A stretch of DNA of 60,350 bases from Bacteroidaceae bacterium (GCA_024398785.1 JAKSIO010000012.1:1-60350); one strand, 5' to 3'; shown: positions 27,934 to 38,185, counted from the first letter of the stretch. The notes: generated by a model from the sequence alone, not told the origin. Translations and numbers: made by a program.

Positions 27934-29238
27934 ATGATCTGGAATAAAGAGCGTGAGTGTATGTCTCGCCAGGAATTGCGCGAGCTCCAAAGCAAAAAAC
28001 TTGTACGTATGGTTGAACATGTGTATAACAACAGTCCGTTCTACCGTGCACGATTTGATGCTCACGGAGTACACCCAAGCGACATTCGTTCCATTGACGA
28101 TATTACAAAACTGCCGTTCACGGTCAAAAAGGATCTGCGTGACAACTACCCTTTCGGTATGATGTCTGTGCCGATGTCTGACATTATCCGTCTGCATGCA
28201 TCAAGCGGAACAACCGGCAAACCTATTGTTGTGGGTTATACGCAGCAAGATCTGAGTAATTGGGAAGAGTGCGTTGCACGCTGTCTTACCGCATACGGAT
28301 TTTCCAAAAACGACATAATTCAGGTCTCTTACGGATACGGTCTGTTTACAGGCGGTTTAGGTGCTCATGCCGGTGTACAGAAAATAGGCGCTACCGTTGT
28401 GCCTATGAGTAGCGGAAACACCCAGAAACAGATTCAGATAATGCAGGATTTCGGTGTTACAGGCTTGTGCTGTACTCCGTCTTACGCATTGTTCATAGCC
28501 GAAGAAATTGCCAAGGCTGGTATTGACGTAAACAAGGATCTGAAACTTAAGATTGGTGTATTCGGTGCCGAACCGTGGACCAATTCAATGCGTCAGGAAT
28601 TGCAGAACAAACTTGGAATAAAAGCATACGATATTTACGGACTTACAGAGATAAGCGGTCCGGGCGTTGGCGGTGAGTGTGAGTGTCAGAACGGTACACA
28701 TATCTGGGAAGACTTCTTCTATCCGGAAATTGTTAATCCTGATACACTTGAACCTGTTGAACCGGGTCAGGTTGGTGAACTTGTATTTACCACTCTTGAC
28801 AAATGGGGTATGCCTATGATACGTTACCGTACGCGTGACCTTACAAGTCTTAACTACGAACAGTGCGAGTGCGGCCGTACAATGGTACGCATGAGCAAGA
28901 TACTTGGCCGCAGCGATGACATGCTCATTATTCGCGGTGTAAACGTATTCCCGTCTCAGATAGAGTCAATCCTGCTTGAGTTCAAGCAGTTCCAGCCGTA
29001 CTTCCTTATAGAAGTTGACCGCATTGACAATACCGATACATTCGATATTCATGTAGAACTTATGCCCGATGCCTACTCCGATCAGATTTCGGTCTATATG
29101 GAATACACCAAGGCTTTGTCCAGTCGTATTCAGAGTGTTGTAGGCATTCGTCCAAGTATAAAAATTGCAGAACCCGGTTCAATAGAGCGTTCTACCGGCA
29201 AGGCAAAGCGTGCCATTGACCACCGTATATTCAAATAA
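27934..29238 (+). CDS. paaK: Phenylacetate-CoA ligase
   Basis: A 434-aa ANL-superfamily adenylating enzyme that joins aryl acids, typically phenylacetate, to CoA. It shows the P-loop SSGTTGKP near 88-95, EISGPGVGGEC, and the hinge region KILGRSDDMLIIRGVNVFPSQIE split over ~325-345. The gut Bacteroidales form is thought to serve reductive amino-acid metabolism together with 2-oxoacid oxidoreductases; no such gene is in this window. The ATG at 27934 replaces a TTG two codons earlier. The ACT gene follows after 19 bp. Confidence 0.92.
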   Translation: MIWNKERECMSRQELRELQSKKLVRMVEHVYNNSPFYRARFDAHGVHPSDIRSIDDITKLPFTVKKDLRDNYPFGMMSVPMSDIIRLHASSGTTGKPIVVGYTQQDLSNWEECVARCLTAYGFSKNDIIQVSYGYGLFTGGLGAHAGVQKIGATVVPMSSGNTQKQIQIMQDFGVTGLCCTPSYALFIAEEIAKAGIDVNKDLKLKIGVFGAEPWTNSMRQELQNKLGIKAYDIYGLTEISGPGVGGECECQNGTHIWEDFFYPEIVNPDTLEPVEPGQVGELVFTTLDKWGMPMIRYRTRDLTSLNYEQCECGRTMVRMSKILGRSDDMLIIRGVNVFPSQIESILLEFKQFQPYFLIEVDRIDNTDTFDIHVELMPDAYSDQISVYMEYTKALSSRIQSVVGIRPSIKIAEPGSIERSTGKAKRAIDHRIFK

Positions 29239-29257
29239 CCGTTAACCGTTAAACGTT

Positions 29258-29653
29258 ATGTTAGTAGAACAGATTTCAGCATTCCTTGAGAACAAACCCG
29301 GCAGATTTGCCTTTATCTCTAAGGTATTGGGTGAAAATGACATCAATATGCAAGCATTCACAGTTTCTGAATCTGCAAAATTCGGAATTGCGCATATAAT
29401 AGTTGACAATGCGGAACGTGCCAAAAGTGTTCTGCAGGAAAACAATATAGGTGTTCATGTTTCAAAGGTGATATGTCTTGACATTTCTGACCGTCCCGGA
29501 GAGATGTCAAAGATTCTCAAACTGCTTGCGGAAAACAATATCTCCGTTGAATATATGTACGCCTATGCCGATTCAAAGAACGCACATATTTTCTTGCGGA
29601 CAGACAATCTGGAACTTGCAGATTCTATTTTGTCTGAAATGTCAAGAGGTTAA
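29258..29653 (+). CDS. Tandem ACT-domain protein
   Basis: A 131-aa protein made of two ACT modules (about 1-65 and 68-131), each with the βαββαβ pattern. The ligand-binding turns are LENKPGRFAFI and SDRPGEMSKIL. ACT domains bind amino acids; stand-alone proteins of this kind regularly follow paaK in Bacteroidales, so it may sense the aromatic amino acids feeding that pathway. It overlaps the convergent C10 protease gene by 4 bp. Confidence 0.88.
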   Translation: MLVEQISAFLENKPGRFAFISKVLGENDINMQAFTVSESAKFGIAHIIVDNAERAKSVLQENNIGVHVSKVICLDISDRPGEMSKILKLLAENNISVEYMYAYADSKNAHIFLRTDNLELADSILSEMSRG

Positions 29654-32097
29654 TAGGCCTCTTGATATTTTTTTTCTCCGTTGATTATATAAATTCCGGA
29701 ATTGGTTATCCGGTCAATCTCCTGTCCTGAAAGGTTGAAGATTTTTGCATGTCCGGCAGGTTTCTCAATTTCAGGATCCGACGCAATAGGCTTTGACATA
29801 TAAATATCCGCCTTGATTTCCGGTAAAAGTTTCCAGACATCTTCCGTTATATATTTCACTCTGTAAAGTATCGGAACATGGACAACGATTCTGGCATTGA
29901 CATAATAAAAAGCTGTTGTATTGGCAACAGTTGGCGGAGTTTCATTGCGAACATACAGATGTTCAAGTTTTGTGCAGTAAGAAAACGCATAAATATCAAT
30001 AGAACTGACATCCTCCATAGTTATGCTTTTCAAGTTTGAATATGTAAAGGCATCATATTGGATTGTAGTGGCAGTTTTAGGCAACATCAATACACTTATA
30101 TCGGAATTCTGGAATGTCTTTGGAGGTATGGTATTTGCAGGGAATCTGTCATACGCCTCTATATTTGCCTGATACAAGTCTATTGTATCTATATAACTTA
30201 CTTTTGACAGAGCCAACATGTCACGCACATCAATAGAACCGGTTACTACAAGTTTTGTCTTATCTTCCAACTGAGGTAAATTCGCAGTCAACAGGCCGTC
30301 CAACAATCCCGGCTCTGGGCAATGAAGATAATATGCTCCTCCTAAAGAATAGTATGCATGCAAATTGATTGTAACAGAACCTGTATCTGTAACCCAAAAT
30401 ACATAATCCCTTGATTCTATGTAATCAAATCTTACACCGGCCATATGGTCTGAAACAGCATTGATAAAAACACCGTCATTACTGTATGCCAGCATTCGTT
30501 TGAATTGGGTTGCCCTCTTGAAATCAACAGTCATGGAACAGATATTACCTCTGATAACACTGTCACTGCATTGTACAGCAATTGGGCCAACTAAATCCGT
30601 ATTAACTTTAACATACTCAACATTATAATCTTTTGCAGGAATAGTATATGGATAAAAACCGGCGCTGTTGCTTGAACATATATGCTCATATTCATTTGTA
30701 GAAGGGTTTATTGTAACCAGTCCTATCATATCACCTTGGGCTGCATTACTGCCGGCGCTGCATTCAAAAAGCATGCACTTGGAGTTTGGTATGCTCAAAG
30801 TCTCAATTTCAGACAACACTTCCTTTACGTTATAATCTTCATCCAGGAGTACGGCAGCAATACTATATGATTCTTTCTGAAAGGTGTACCAGTTTGAGAA
30901 CACACAAAAGTTTCCGTTCTTAACTACATTGTTTACATCCATACTCAAATGTACATCTCCGTCTCCGTGGTTCAGGTTGTCAAAATGAACAGGAGAACAC
31001 AGTTTTCCTGATCTGTTAGGTTCTATTCCAACAATTGCAGAATGGTCTACATCGAAAATATAGCTGTCCGGAACAAGGTCAGACAATATAAAATATCCGT
31101 TGTACTTACCGTTCCACCCCCAGTTGAAATGGAACATATTATCCTGATATCCGTCCAGGACAAACGCATGACCCTCATTCTTATGTGTTGAACTGGTGTA
31201 CAGAACCGGACGGTTCTGGTCAATTTCGTCACGCATTATTCTCTCCCATTCTACAGAAGGATATGAATCACGGAAAATTTCAATAGGATTAGAATAACGG
31301 AAATATCTGGTCAATGCATACCCTACCTCTGATGACGGAGCTCCGCTGCCGGATGATCCATATCTCATGGAAACACTCATTCCAGTCTGATACATCAACG
31401 TGGACAATGCGTCGACTTCCTGCGTGGTATATGCAGATTTATGTATTAACGGCATATTGTCCCAATCATACTCAGTAGAACCGAAATCAACAAATGCAGT
31501 ATCTGCAGGCTCGTCTGAAGAATAAGCCATATAATACAAAGGAAGGTCGTATGCACCTACTCCAGACTGAGGCCAGCGATGATAATACATAATTTCGGCC
31601 ATTGCTGTGGCAACGCAACCGGTAGCCCATTTGTTCGGTGTAGCATTATTGTAAGGAGCCCTTTGTCCCCATTCCGGTGTAGTCAATATTCTGGTACCAT
31701 AATTCGGACCTTCAGAATCATCGGAATAATCCAGAAAATAACTGTCTGAAATCAGTTCCAGTTGCTTTTCATAACTCTCCAGAAGATCCTTAAGTCCGTC
31801 AGGCAAAGATTCCTCATCACAGAATGAGCCACTGTCGGTATAACCAAGAACAGGCGTGGTGGCATCGTTTGCCGACACAATAATAAATCCGTTATCCTGA
31901 TTGTTATTGAAAACATAAAACAGATTGTTCTTCTCCAATGCAAGTGTCAGATCCGCATCGGCAACAGATGCACGGGTGCCAGTTTTCTTGTTCAGAAAAT
32001 TCTGAGCCAGTTTTTCCGCTTGCTCAGAACTGATAATTCTGGCATTTATGTCAAGACACAAACATAGTACAAGCAATATAGCAAGTGTTTTTTTCAT
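29650..32097 (-). CDS. C10 (streptopain-type) cysteine protease
   Basis: An 815-aa secreted protein. A signal peptide precedes a Spi-type prodomain (~25-125), then the papain-like C10 catalytic domain with Cys161 (ATGCVATAMAEIMYYHRWP) and His310 (EGHAFVLDGY), and GWNGKYNGYF downstream. The next ~300 residues look like beta-sandwich modules; ~680-760 resembles a BspA-type leucine-rich repeat pair. The C-terminus (FNLSGQEIDR to GIYIING) resembles a type IX secretion or sorting tail. Such proteases degrade host or competitor proteins; substrates are unknown. It lies 24 bp after the M3 peptidase gene. Confidence 0.9.
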   Translation of the reverse strand: MKKTLAILLVLCLCLDINARIISSEQAEKLAQNFLNKKTGTRASVADADLTLALEKNNLFYVFNNNQDNGFIIVSANDATTPVLGYTDSGSFCDEESLPDGLKDLLESYEKQLELISDSYFLDYSDDSEGPNYGTRILTTPEWGQRAPYNNATPNKWATGCVATAMAEIMYYHRWPQSGVGAYDLPLYYMAYSSDEPADTAFVDFGSTEYDWDNMPLIHKSAYTTQEVDALSTLMYQTGMSVSMRYGSSGSGAPSSEVGYALTRYFRYSNPIEIFRDSYPSVEWERIMRDEIDQNRPVLYTSSTHKNEGHAFVLDGYQDNMFHFNWGWNGKYNGYFILSDLVPDSYIFDVDHSAIVGIEPNRSGKLCSPVHFDNLNHGDGDVHLSMDVNNVVKNGNFCVFSNWYTFQKESYSIAAVLLDEDYNVKEVLSEIETLSIPNSKCMLFECSAGSNAAQGDMIGLVTINPSTNEYEHICSSNSAGFYPYTIPAKDYNVEYVKVNTDLVGPIAVQCSDSVIRGNICSMTVDFKRATQFKRMLAYSNDGVFINAVSDHMAGVRFDYIESRDYVFWVTDTGSVTINLHAYYSLGGAYYLHCPEPGLLDGLLTANLPQLEDKTKLVVTGSIDVRDMLALSKVSYIDTIDLYQANIEAYDRFPANTIPPKTFQNSDISVLMLPKTATTIQYDAFTYSNLKSITMEDVSSIDIYAFSYCTKLEHLYVRNETPPTVANTTAFYYVNARIVVHVPILYRVKYITEDVWKLLPEIKADIYMSKPIASDPEIEKPAGHAKIFNLSGQEIDRITNSGIYIINGEKKYQEAY

Positions 32098-32121
32098 ATA
32101 TATAGATATGGTACTGGGTAA

Positions 32122-34917
32122 TTACTTAGTGATGCCGTCACGTGCAAGAATGGCATCTATTTTCGGTTCACTGCCGCGGAAACGGGTATACAGTTCCATC
32201 GGATCTTCGGTAGAACCCTTTTCCAATATATTTCTGCGGAAAGATTCAGCAACTTCCTGAGAAAACATACCTTTTTCCTTAAAGAATGCAAATGCATCAG
32301 CATCCAGAACTTCGGCCCATTTGTAACTGTAGTAACCGGCACTGTAGCCTCCGGAAAATATATGTGAAAAATGAGTGGACATACATGTACCGGGCACCGG
32401 TTCAACCAAAGCAGCTTTAGCCCCCGCCTTGAGTTCAAAATCACGGACGTTGCCGTCAAAAGGCTTGTCAAGAGTATACCATGCCATATCTACATATCCG
32501 AAACACAACTGACGGATACATGCATATGCGGCATGATAGTGACGTGCTTCAATCAGTCTGTCAAGAAGTTCCTGCGGTAAAGGTTCACTGGTAACATAGT
32601 GTTTGGCAAACGTATCAAGGAACTCTTTTTCCAGAACATAATTCTCCATGAACTGCGATGGGAGTTCAACAAAATCCCAATACACATTAGGGCTGCATTC
32701 AGACTCATATTTGACATTAGAGAATATGGCATGAAGAGCATGACCGAATTCGTGCAGGAATGTACTCACCTCTCCAATGGTAAGCAGAGACGGTTTTTCT
32801 TCCGTGGGTTTTGTAAAGTTCATGTTGATAGTTACGGCAGGACGTATGTTCTCACCGTCTTTGATGTACTGACCGCTGATAAGATCCATCCATGCTCCGG
32901 AGCGTTTGTTTTCACGCGGGAAGAAGTCGGTATAAAGAACTGCAAGGAAAGACCCGTCCTTGTCAAAAACTTCAAAAACCTTGACATTTGGATCATATAC
33001 CTGAATATCAGTGTTGCGTTTGAAAGTGATACCGTACAATCTTGTAGCAAGACCGAAAACGCCTTTGATTACATCAATGAGTCTGAGATACGGCCGGAAT
33101 GCCTCCATATCCAACGAATATTTGCTGCGACGCAATTTTTCACCGTAGTAGGCAAGATCCCAGGCCTCAAGCATAAACTTGGGTCCCTCTGTCTCGGCGG
33201 CAAAATCACGCATCTCCATCATCTCCTTCTGAGCTACAGGCATGTATGCTTCACGCAGCACATCAAGCAGTTCATATACGTTTTCCTTGTTCTCGGCCAT
33301 ACGCTTTGGCAGAATAAAATCGGCCAGAGTATTATATCCAAGCAATTGGACAGAACGCTGTTTAAGGTTTACTATCTTACGGACAAGATCCTCGTTATCG
33401 AATTCATTTCTGTACGCAATAGATGCGTATTCCATATACATCTTACGGCGCAACTCCCTGTCGGGACAATAGGTCATAAACGCAGCGTAACTGGGTCCCT
33501 GCAGATTGAATACCCAACCGTCAAGACCACGGTTCTTTGCTTCCTGCGATGCCTGATCCAGAGCAGACTCCGGCATGCCTTCAACAGACTTGGGGTCTGT
33601 CAGATGCATGAAATACTTATTTGTTGAACGTAAAATATTCTGCTCATACTTGAGTGTTGCAAGACTCAGTTCGTCACTGATCTGGCGGTATTCAAGCTTA
33701 CGTTTGTCTGATAACCTGGCACCGTGACGTACAAAACTGTTGTATGTATCATCAAGCAGTTTAAGATCTTCACGGTCCATATCCTTTGGTATATGATCAT
33801 ACACATACTTTACACGTTCAAACAAACGTTCATTCTGGATAATGTCGTTTGACAATTCGTTCATAACCGGAGACATTTCTTCGGCAATCTGTTCCAGTTT
33901 GTCACTGGTAGCACTGTTCTGGTAAACGCTGAAAATTGAACAGATGTTGCCATACATCTCTCCGGCATACTCCAAAGCCTTGATAGTATTGTCAAAGGTA
34001 GGACTTTCCGGATTGTTGATGATTGCGTCAATTTCCTTACGGTTTATCTTTATTGCCTCCAGCAAAGCAGGCTTGAACAAATCTTCTGTTATACTGTCAA
34101 ATGGTATGGTATTATGTGGTGTTCCCCAATCTGATTTCAATAAAATGTTACTATCTGTCATTAGTTTTTTTTTTAATGAGAGTTCTACAAAACTTGTAAA
34201 CTGGTCTGCATACATCTGAACCTGATCCTCAATGAATTCAAATACATGCGATTGCACATATCCTCCACGTTTCTCAATATCCTTTATAAGGTTAGGATAA
34301 TAGTCAAATGATGTATTCAGTTCATTTTTAGGATTCCATGCAATATAATAGTTTGTCTCATGCTTGAGAGGTGGCATCTGCTTCAATGTTGTACTTGAAG
34401 GCTCTACACACCAGAAATTTGAATACTGGTTCTGGAATTTCATACTGATGCGCAATGCGGCATCGGCCATAAAACCAATTCCGTACAAATACCTGTCACT
34501 GCTGTTTTTGCTTATACCGCCATCAGCAAAATAATCATCAACTATAGATACAAACTTACTGCTGAAAAGCATTTCGTAGGCATCCACCTGCTCTGTCGGA
34601 ATTTTCTTGCGCAAGTCAACAATACAAGCCATCACAACAGGATCAATGGCATCGCACGCAATCAGAGAGTCCAATCTGTGGTAATATGTCTGAACCGGAA
34701 CCTCACGGCCTACAAATGCATAGATAACCGGATATTCGTCTCTTATTGAAAAGTATGGCGGTTTGTAGATGGAAACTTCAACACTTCTGGTTGCAAAAAC
34801 ATTATCCAATGTAATTGATTCCACAACCGATGTGGTCTGTTGTTTTTTACCCTTGCACGATGCAAACAATACAACAGCAAGTACAATTGTCAATAATGTA
34901 GGAAATAATCTTTTCAT
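32122..34917 (-). CDS. Lipoprotein: esterase-like domain fused to M3 peptidase
   Basis: A 931-aa lipoprotein with lipobox LFASC (lipid Cys21). Residues ~30-245 resemble an alpha/beta-hydrolase esterase (VEVSIYKPP, EYPVIYAFVG, YLYGIGFMA), but the usual GxSxG elbow reads GIGFM, so it is probably not catalytic. From ~255 (DWGTPHNTIPFDSI) to the end is a full M3 metallopeptidase of peptidyl-dipeptidase Dcp type, with zinc motif HEFGH at ~721-725. M3 enzymes cut short peptides. The lipid anchor places it in the periplasm or on the outer membrane. The ATG overlaps the thioesterase stop by 4 bp. Confidence 0.9.
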   Translation of the reverse strand: MKRLFPTLLTIVLAVVLFASCKGKKQQTTSVVESITLDNVFATRSVEVSIYKPPYFSIRDEYPVIYAFVGREVPVQTYYHRLDSLIACDAIDPVVMACIVDLRKKIPTEQVDAYEMLFSSKFVSIVDDYFADGGISKNSSDRYLYGIGFMADAALRISMKFQNQYSNFWCVEPSSTTLKQMPPLKHETNYYIAWNPKNELNTSFDYYPNLIKDIEKRGGYVQSHVFEFIEDQVQMYADQFTSFVELSLKKKLMTDSNILLKSDWGTPHNTIPFDSITEDLFKPALLEAIKINRKEIDAIINNPESPTFDNTIKALEYAGEMYGNICSIFSVYQNSATSDKLEQIAEEMSPVMNELSNDIIQNERLFERVKYVYDHIPKDMDREDLKLLDDTYNSFVRHGARLSDKRKLEYRQISDELSLATLKYEQNILRSTNKYFMHLTDPKSVEGMPESALDQASQEAKNRGLDGWVFNLQGPSYAAFMTYCPDRELRRKMYMEYASIAYRNEFDNEDLVRKIVNLKQRSVQLLGYNTLADFILPKRMAENKENVYELLDVLREAYMPVAQKEMMEMRDFAAETEGPKFMLEAWDLAYYGEKLRRSKYSLDMEAFRPYLRLIDVIKGVFGLATRLYGITFKRNTDIQVYDPNVKVFEVFDKDGSFLAVLYTDFFPRENKRSGAWMDLISGQYIKDGENIRPAVTINMNFTKPTEEKPSLLTIGEVSTFLHEFGHALHAIFSNVKYESECSPNVYWDFVELPSQFMENYVLEKEFLDTFAKHYVTSEPLPQELLDRLIEARHYHAAYACIRQLCFGYVDMAWYTLDKPFDGNVRDFELKAGAKAALVEPVPGTCMSTHFSHIFSGGYSAGYYSYKWAEVLDADAFAFFKEKGMFSQEVAESFRRNILEKGSTEDPMELYTRFRGSEPKIDAILARDGITK

Positions 34918-35327
34918 TCCAATGCACTAAAATTATTCGGAATACGCTTGTTGTATCCCTGGGCAGAGAATGTTGCAATATGAGTTCCGTCCTGTGCAGT
35001 AACAATGACTTCTATTGCAGGTAACTTGGGCTGGTCGCTGACCAGACGTGCCGTTGCTGTCAGTTCCATACCAAGAGTTGCTGCCGTATGGTAATATATT
35101 GTGGAATTTATTGCAAAAGCCAGATTGCCCAACGAATTGACCGCAGCTGCGAAAGCTAAATCAGCAAGTGTGAAGATAGCACCACCCTGACATATGCCTC
35201 CGGCATTAAGATGTCTTTTCTCAACCACCATTTTTGTTATGGCATAACCATACTTGATTTCAATCACCTGCATCCCTGCATCTGAGGCAAACCTGTCATC
35301 GCTATTCAAATGCTCTTTCAAAGTCAT
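34914..35327 (-). CDS. PaaI-type hotdog thioesterase
   Basis: A 137-aa hotdog-fold protein that probably hydrolyses acyl- or aryl-CoA thioesters. Family features are HLNAGGICQGGAIFTLADLAFA, with the catalytic Asp in LADLA, and a second half INSTIYYHTAAT. The frame extends 28 codons upstream through a hydrophobic segment, but the ATG at 35327 (MTLKEHLNSDD) fits family length. A -7 box TACTTTTGT lies 28 bp upstream. It heads the thioesterase-M3-C10 run. Confidence 0.85.
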   Translation of the reverse strand: MTLKEHLNSDDRFASDAGMQVIEIKYGYAITKMVVEKRHLNAGGICQGGAIFTLADLAFAAAVNSLGNLAFAINSTIYYHTAATLGMELTATARLVSDQPKLPAIEVIVTAQDGTHIATFSAQGYNKRIPNNFSALE

Positions 35328-35355
35328 CTTACAACAAATAATAATATTCCAAATC

Positions 35356-35394
35356 ACAAAAGTAATAAATATAAATATTAAATCATACATTTGC
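35356..35394. promoter_or_regulatory. Divergent -7 boxes, thioesterase and nucleoid protein
   Basis: Minus strand: TACTTTTGT at 35356-35364, 28 bp from the thioesterase ATG. Plus strand: TACATTTGC at 35386-35394, 17 bp from the ATG at 35412. Both match TAnnTTTG. Confidence 0.6.
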
Positions 35395-35411
35395 ATAAAA
35401 TATTTAGACAT

Positions 35412-36440
35412 ATGACACCTACAATAGACGCATTAGCATTACATTGGGTTGGCAATCAGGCAAATGATGAACAGTGCATAACAAGCAACAAACTGTTCGC
35501 GCTGAATCCTGAAATGAACCAGCTGCTCACAGATTATTTCATAGGTTCGTTCAAAAGCGGAGAGCGTTTCAATTTCAGCAGCGACACCGGAGATGTTGCT
35601 GATAATCTGATATACAAGTTTGTGAGCAATATCTTTGACAACCCCGGTATGCTGCTTGACTTTTCAGTTGATATAGCAACCCAGCTTTATGAATGCAGTG
35701 AGCATCCGCAGATAAAGGGCGGAGATTTTTATGTTGTACGCTTTACCGGATGCGGTGTGGCAAATCAGGAATGCGATGCCATCGGCCTGTTCAAAATTGA
35801 GAACAAAGACCTGTTTCTGACAGTTGAGCATGACACAGATAACAGGTTCGATATGAGCACTTTAGAGGGCATCAGCTTGAAAAAGGTTGATAAGGGTTGT
35901 CTCATTTTCAACTACGAACGTCAGAACGGTTATTATGTAATGGTTGTAGATAATTCCAACAAATCGAATGCCCAGTACTGGGTAGATGATTTTCTGCATC
36001 TCAGCCGCAGACAGGATGCATATTTCCAGACAGAGAACATGATGCAGATGTGCCGCGGTTACCTGATAGACCAGCTGCCTCAGGATTTCCAGGTAAGCCG
36101 TGCAGACCAGGTTGACCTGCTCAACAAATCCATGAACTATTTTGCCAAGACACCGAAATTTGATGCGGAGACATTTCAGGAACGCGTTCTTGCCCAGCCT
36201 GAACTCACACAGCGTTTCAACGACTACCGTACCCAATACGAAAAGGACCGCGATATATGTATAGGAGACAATTTTGATTTGAATCCTGATGCGGTTAAAA
36301 AAGAAAAGCGTGCCTTCAAAAGCGTTATCAAACTTGACAAGAACTTTCATATTTACATTCATGGCAACCGCGATCTGATTGAAGCCGGTTCGGATGAAAA
36401 AGGCAAGTTCTACAAGCTGTATTTCAATTCAGAAGGATAA
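35412..36440 (+). CDS. 37-kDa nucleoid-associated protein (NdpA/YejK family)
   Basis: A 342-aa protein resembling the nucleoid-associated NdpA/YejK family, with no signal peptide and mixed alpha/beta composition. Landmarks are TIDALALHWVGN at the start and FKSVIKLDKNFHIYIHGNRD near the C-terminus, both typical of the Bacteroidota branch. Its role on the nucleoid is not well defined. The frame opens at a TTG seven codons earlier, inside the promoter box; the ATG at 35412 is preferred. The MBL gene follows 26 bp later. Confidence 0.85.
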   Translation: MTPTIDALALHWVGNQANDEQCITSNKLFALNPEMNQLLTDYFIGSFKSGERFNFSSDTGDVADNLIYKFVSNIFDNPGMLLDFSVDIATQLYECSEHPQIKGGDFYVVRFTGCGVANQECDAIGLFKIENKDLFLTVEHDTDNRFDMSTLEGISLKKVDKGCLIFNYERQNGYYVMVVDNSNKSNAQYWVDDFLHLSRRQDAYFQTENMMQMCRGYLIDQLPQDFQVSRADQVDLLNKSMNYFAKTPKFDAETFQERVLAQPELTQRFNDYRTQYEKDRDICIGDNFDLNPDAVKKEKRAFKSVIKLDKNFHIYIHGNRDLIEAGSDEKGKFYKLYFNSEG

Positions 36441-36466
36441 GACAAACAGAGAAAACAACTTGAAAC

Positions 36467-37102
36467 ATGCAATACCATTCATTTGAGTTTAATTTTCTGC
36501 AGGAAAACACCTACATATTGTGGGACGACACATTACAGGCAGTGGTTATTGACCCCGGAATGTATTTCCCGCAGGAAGAAAAGACGTTTGAGAACTTTAT
36601 CAAGGAACACAACCTTACAGTAAAATACCTTCTCAACACCCACCTGCATTTTGATCATGTTTTCGGGAATCCGTTTGTCTGTGAACATTACGGCGTACAG
36701 CCATGGGCTAACGGTGGAGACAAAATGTGGCTGAGCGGCAGCAAAACCATGTTCAGCAAATTAGGCATCAGATTTCCAGCCATGCAGCCCGAAATTGGCC
36801 ATTATCTCAAAGACGGAGAACTGGTTACATTCGGCAACACTACCCTGAAATGCATTTTTGTTCCAGGACATTCGGCAGGATGCATGGCGTTTTATTGTGA
36901 ACAGGAAAACCTGCTGTTCAGCGGTGACATTCTCTTTCGCGGAAGTGTTGGCCGTACCGATTTTGAAGACAGCAACTGCCAGCTGCAGACAGAAGGCATC
37001 CACGACAAGCTGTTTACACTGCCTGAGAATACCGTAGTATGCCCAGGGCACGGTCCAAACACAACAATTGGTTCAGAACTTGACAATAACCGTTTAGTAT
37101 GA
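36467..37102 (+). CDS. MBL-fold metallo-hydrolase, glyoxalase II-like
   Basis: A 211-aa cytosolic metallo-beta-lactamase-fold hydrolase. Metal ligands: H59-L-H61-F-D63-H64, a His in GHSAGC, an Asp in FSGDILF and a final His in CPGHGP. Size and motifs fit the glyoxalase II-like group that hydrolyses thioesters; the exact substrate is not known. Its stop overlaps the next gene's ATG (ATGA), so the two are coupled. Confidence 0.9.
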   Translation: MQYHSFEFNFLQENTYILWDDTLQAVVIDPGMYFPQEEKTFENFIKEHNLTVKYLLNTHLHFDHVFGNPFVCEHYGVQPWANGGDKMWLSGSKTMFSKLGIRFPAMQPEIGHYLKDGELVTFGNTTLKCIFVPGHSAGCMAFYCEQENLLFSGDILFRGSVGRTDFEDSNCQLQTEGIHDKLFTLPENTVVCPGHGPNTTIGSELDNNRLV

Positions 37103-38130
37103 AAAAAATCATATTTCCATTGCTCATGGCCTGCTCCATGGTATGTAATGCACAGGTTGTATTTGATTCCACATATTTTGACTTTGGAACCATTCACGAA
37201 GGAGACGGTCCGGTAAGTACAGTCTTCAGATTCAGAAACATCAGTTCCGACACAGTATTCATCCAGTCCATTGCCACAAGCTGCGGATGTACAACCACAC
37301 AACATAACAACGCAGGCATCGCACCCGGAGCAAAAGACTCCGTGCGTGTAAACTTTGACCCGTCGGGGCTGTCACTGGACGTTTACCGTTACATATATGT
37401 CTGCTTCAGGAACATTGACGATTGTCAGGAACTGATGATATGTGCCAACATAGAACCCTCTCCGCTTACAATGAGACAGATTTACCCTATCCGTCTGTCC
37501 GACAGCATAGGAGTTACCAACCGTCAGATAGACTGGAACTACATAACTTATGGAACCCAATCTTCAAAAACGGTAATGATAGCCAATATCTCAAACACAT
37601 TAAGCCGCATAGACCTGTCGGCCGCCAACCCCGAAATTGATATTGACGCACCGGCTGCCATAAAAGGGAATCAGGTAGAGCCTGTTGTAATTACATACAA
37701 CATTCCAACTACCACACAGCGCATAGGTCCGCGTCACGATACAGTAAACGTTCTTATTGACGGAATACAGGCGCGTCCCCTTGTAATCGATGCCCATGTA
37801 ACCGATAATGTTTCAATGGAAGGTGATTACGCTTCAATACATTGTTCCCAGACAGATTTCAATGTATCATCGTGGAAGAAAAAGGTAAAAATGCCAGTTA
37901 CCATTACCAATGTAGGCAACGCCCCATTGGTGATACATCATATTGAAAATGACACCCATTCACAACTGGAACTGAAAGACGGCCAGGTTATCTATCCGGG
38001 ACATTTTGTTCAGACCAATGTGCGTGTTGTACGTTCTACACGGGCGGACAGGAAACAGGGATATGAATTCATTCATCTCTACACCAATGCGCCAATGCGC
38101 CTTGTCTATCAGCTGAGAGTAGTCTGGTAA
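37099..38130 (+). CDS. Secreted DUF1573 protein
   Basis: A 343-aa exported protein. The signal peptide MKKIIFPLLMACSMVCNA is followed by a DUF1573 Ig-like domain (FDFGTIHEGDGP, then SCGCTTT near 64-70) and further beta-sandwich modules. DUF1573 proteins are common in Bacteroidota and have no established function. It is translationally coupled to the MBL gene and followed by a bidirectional terminator. Confidence 0.85.
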   Translation: MKKIIFPLLMACSMVCNAQVVFDSTYFDFGTIHEGDGPVSTVFRFRNISSDTVFIQSIATSCGCTTTQHNNAGIAPGAKDSVRVNFDPSGLSLDVYRYIYVCFRNIDDCQELMICANIEPSPLTMRQIYPIRLSDSIGVTNRQIDWNYITYGTQSSKTVMIANISNTLSRIDLSAANPEIDIDAPAAIKGNQVEPVVITYNIPTTTQRIGPRHDTVNVLIDGIQARPLVIDAHVTDNVSMEGDYASIHCSQTDFNVSSWKKKVKMPVTITNVGNAPLVIHHIENDTHSQLELKDGQVIYPGHFVQTNVRVVRSTRADRKQGYEFIHLYTNAPMRLVYQLRVVW

Positions 38131-38149
38131 GAGAATACAATAAAAAAAC

Positions 38150-38185
38150 AACCCCGGCAACTGTTTTGGTCAGTTTGCCGGGGTT
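38150..38185. terminator. Bidirectional terminator
   Basis: AACCCCGGC and GCCGGGGTT arms form a stem with an A-run before and a T-rich run after, so it can end transcription from both the DUF1573 gene (+) and the convergent CE15 gene (-). Confidence 0.85.
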
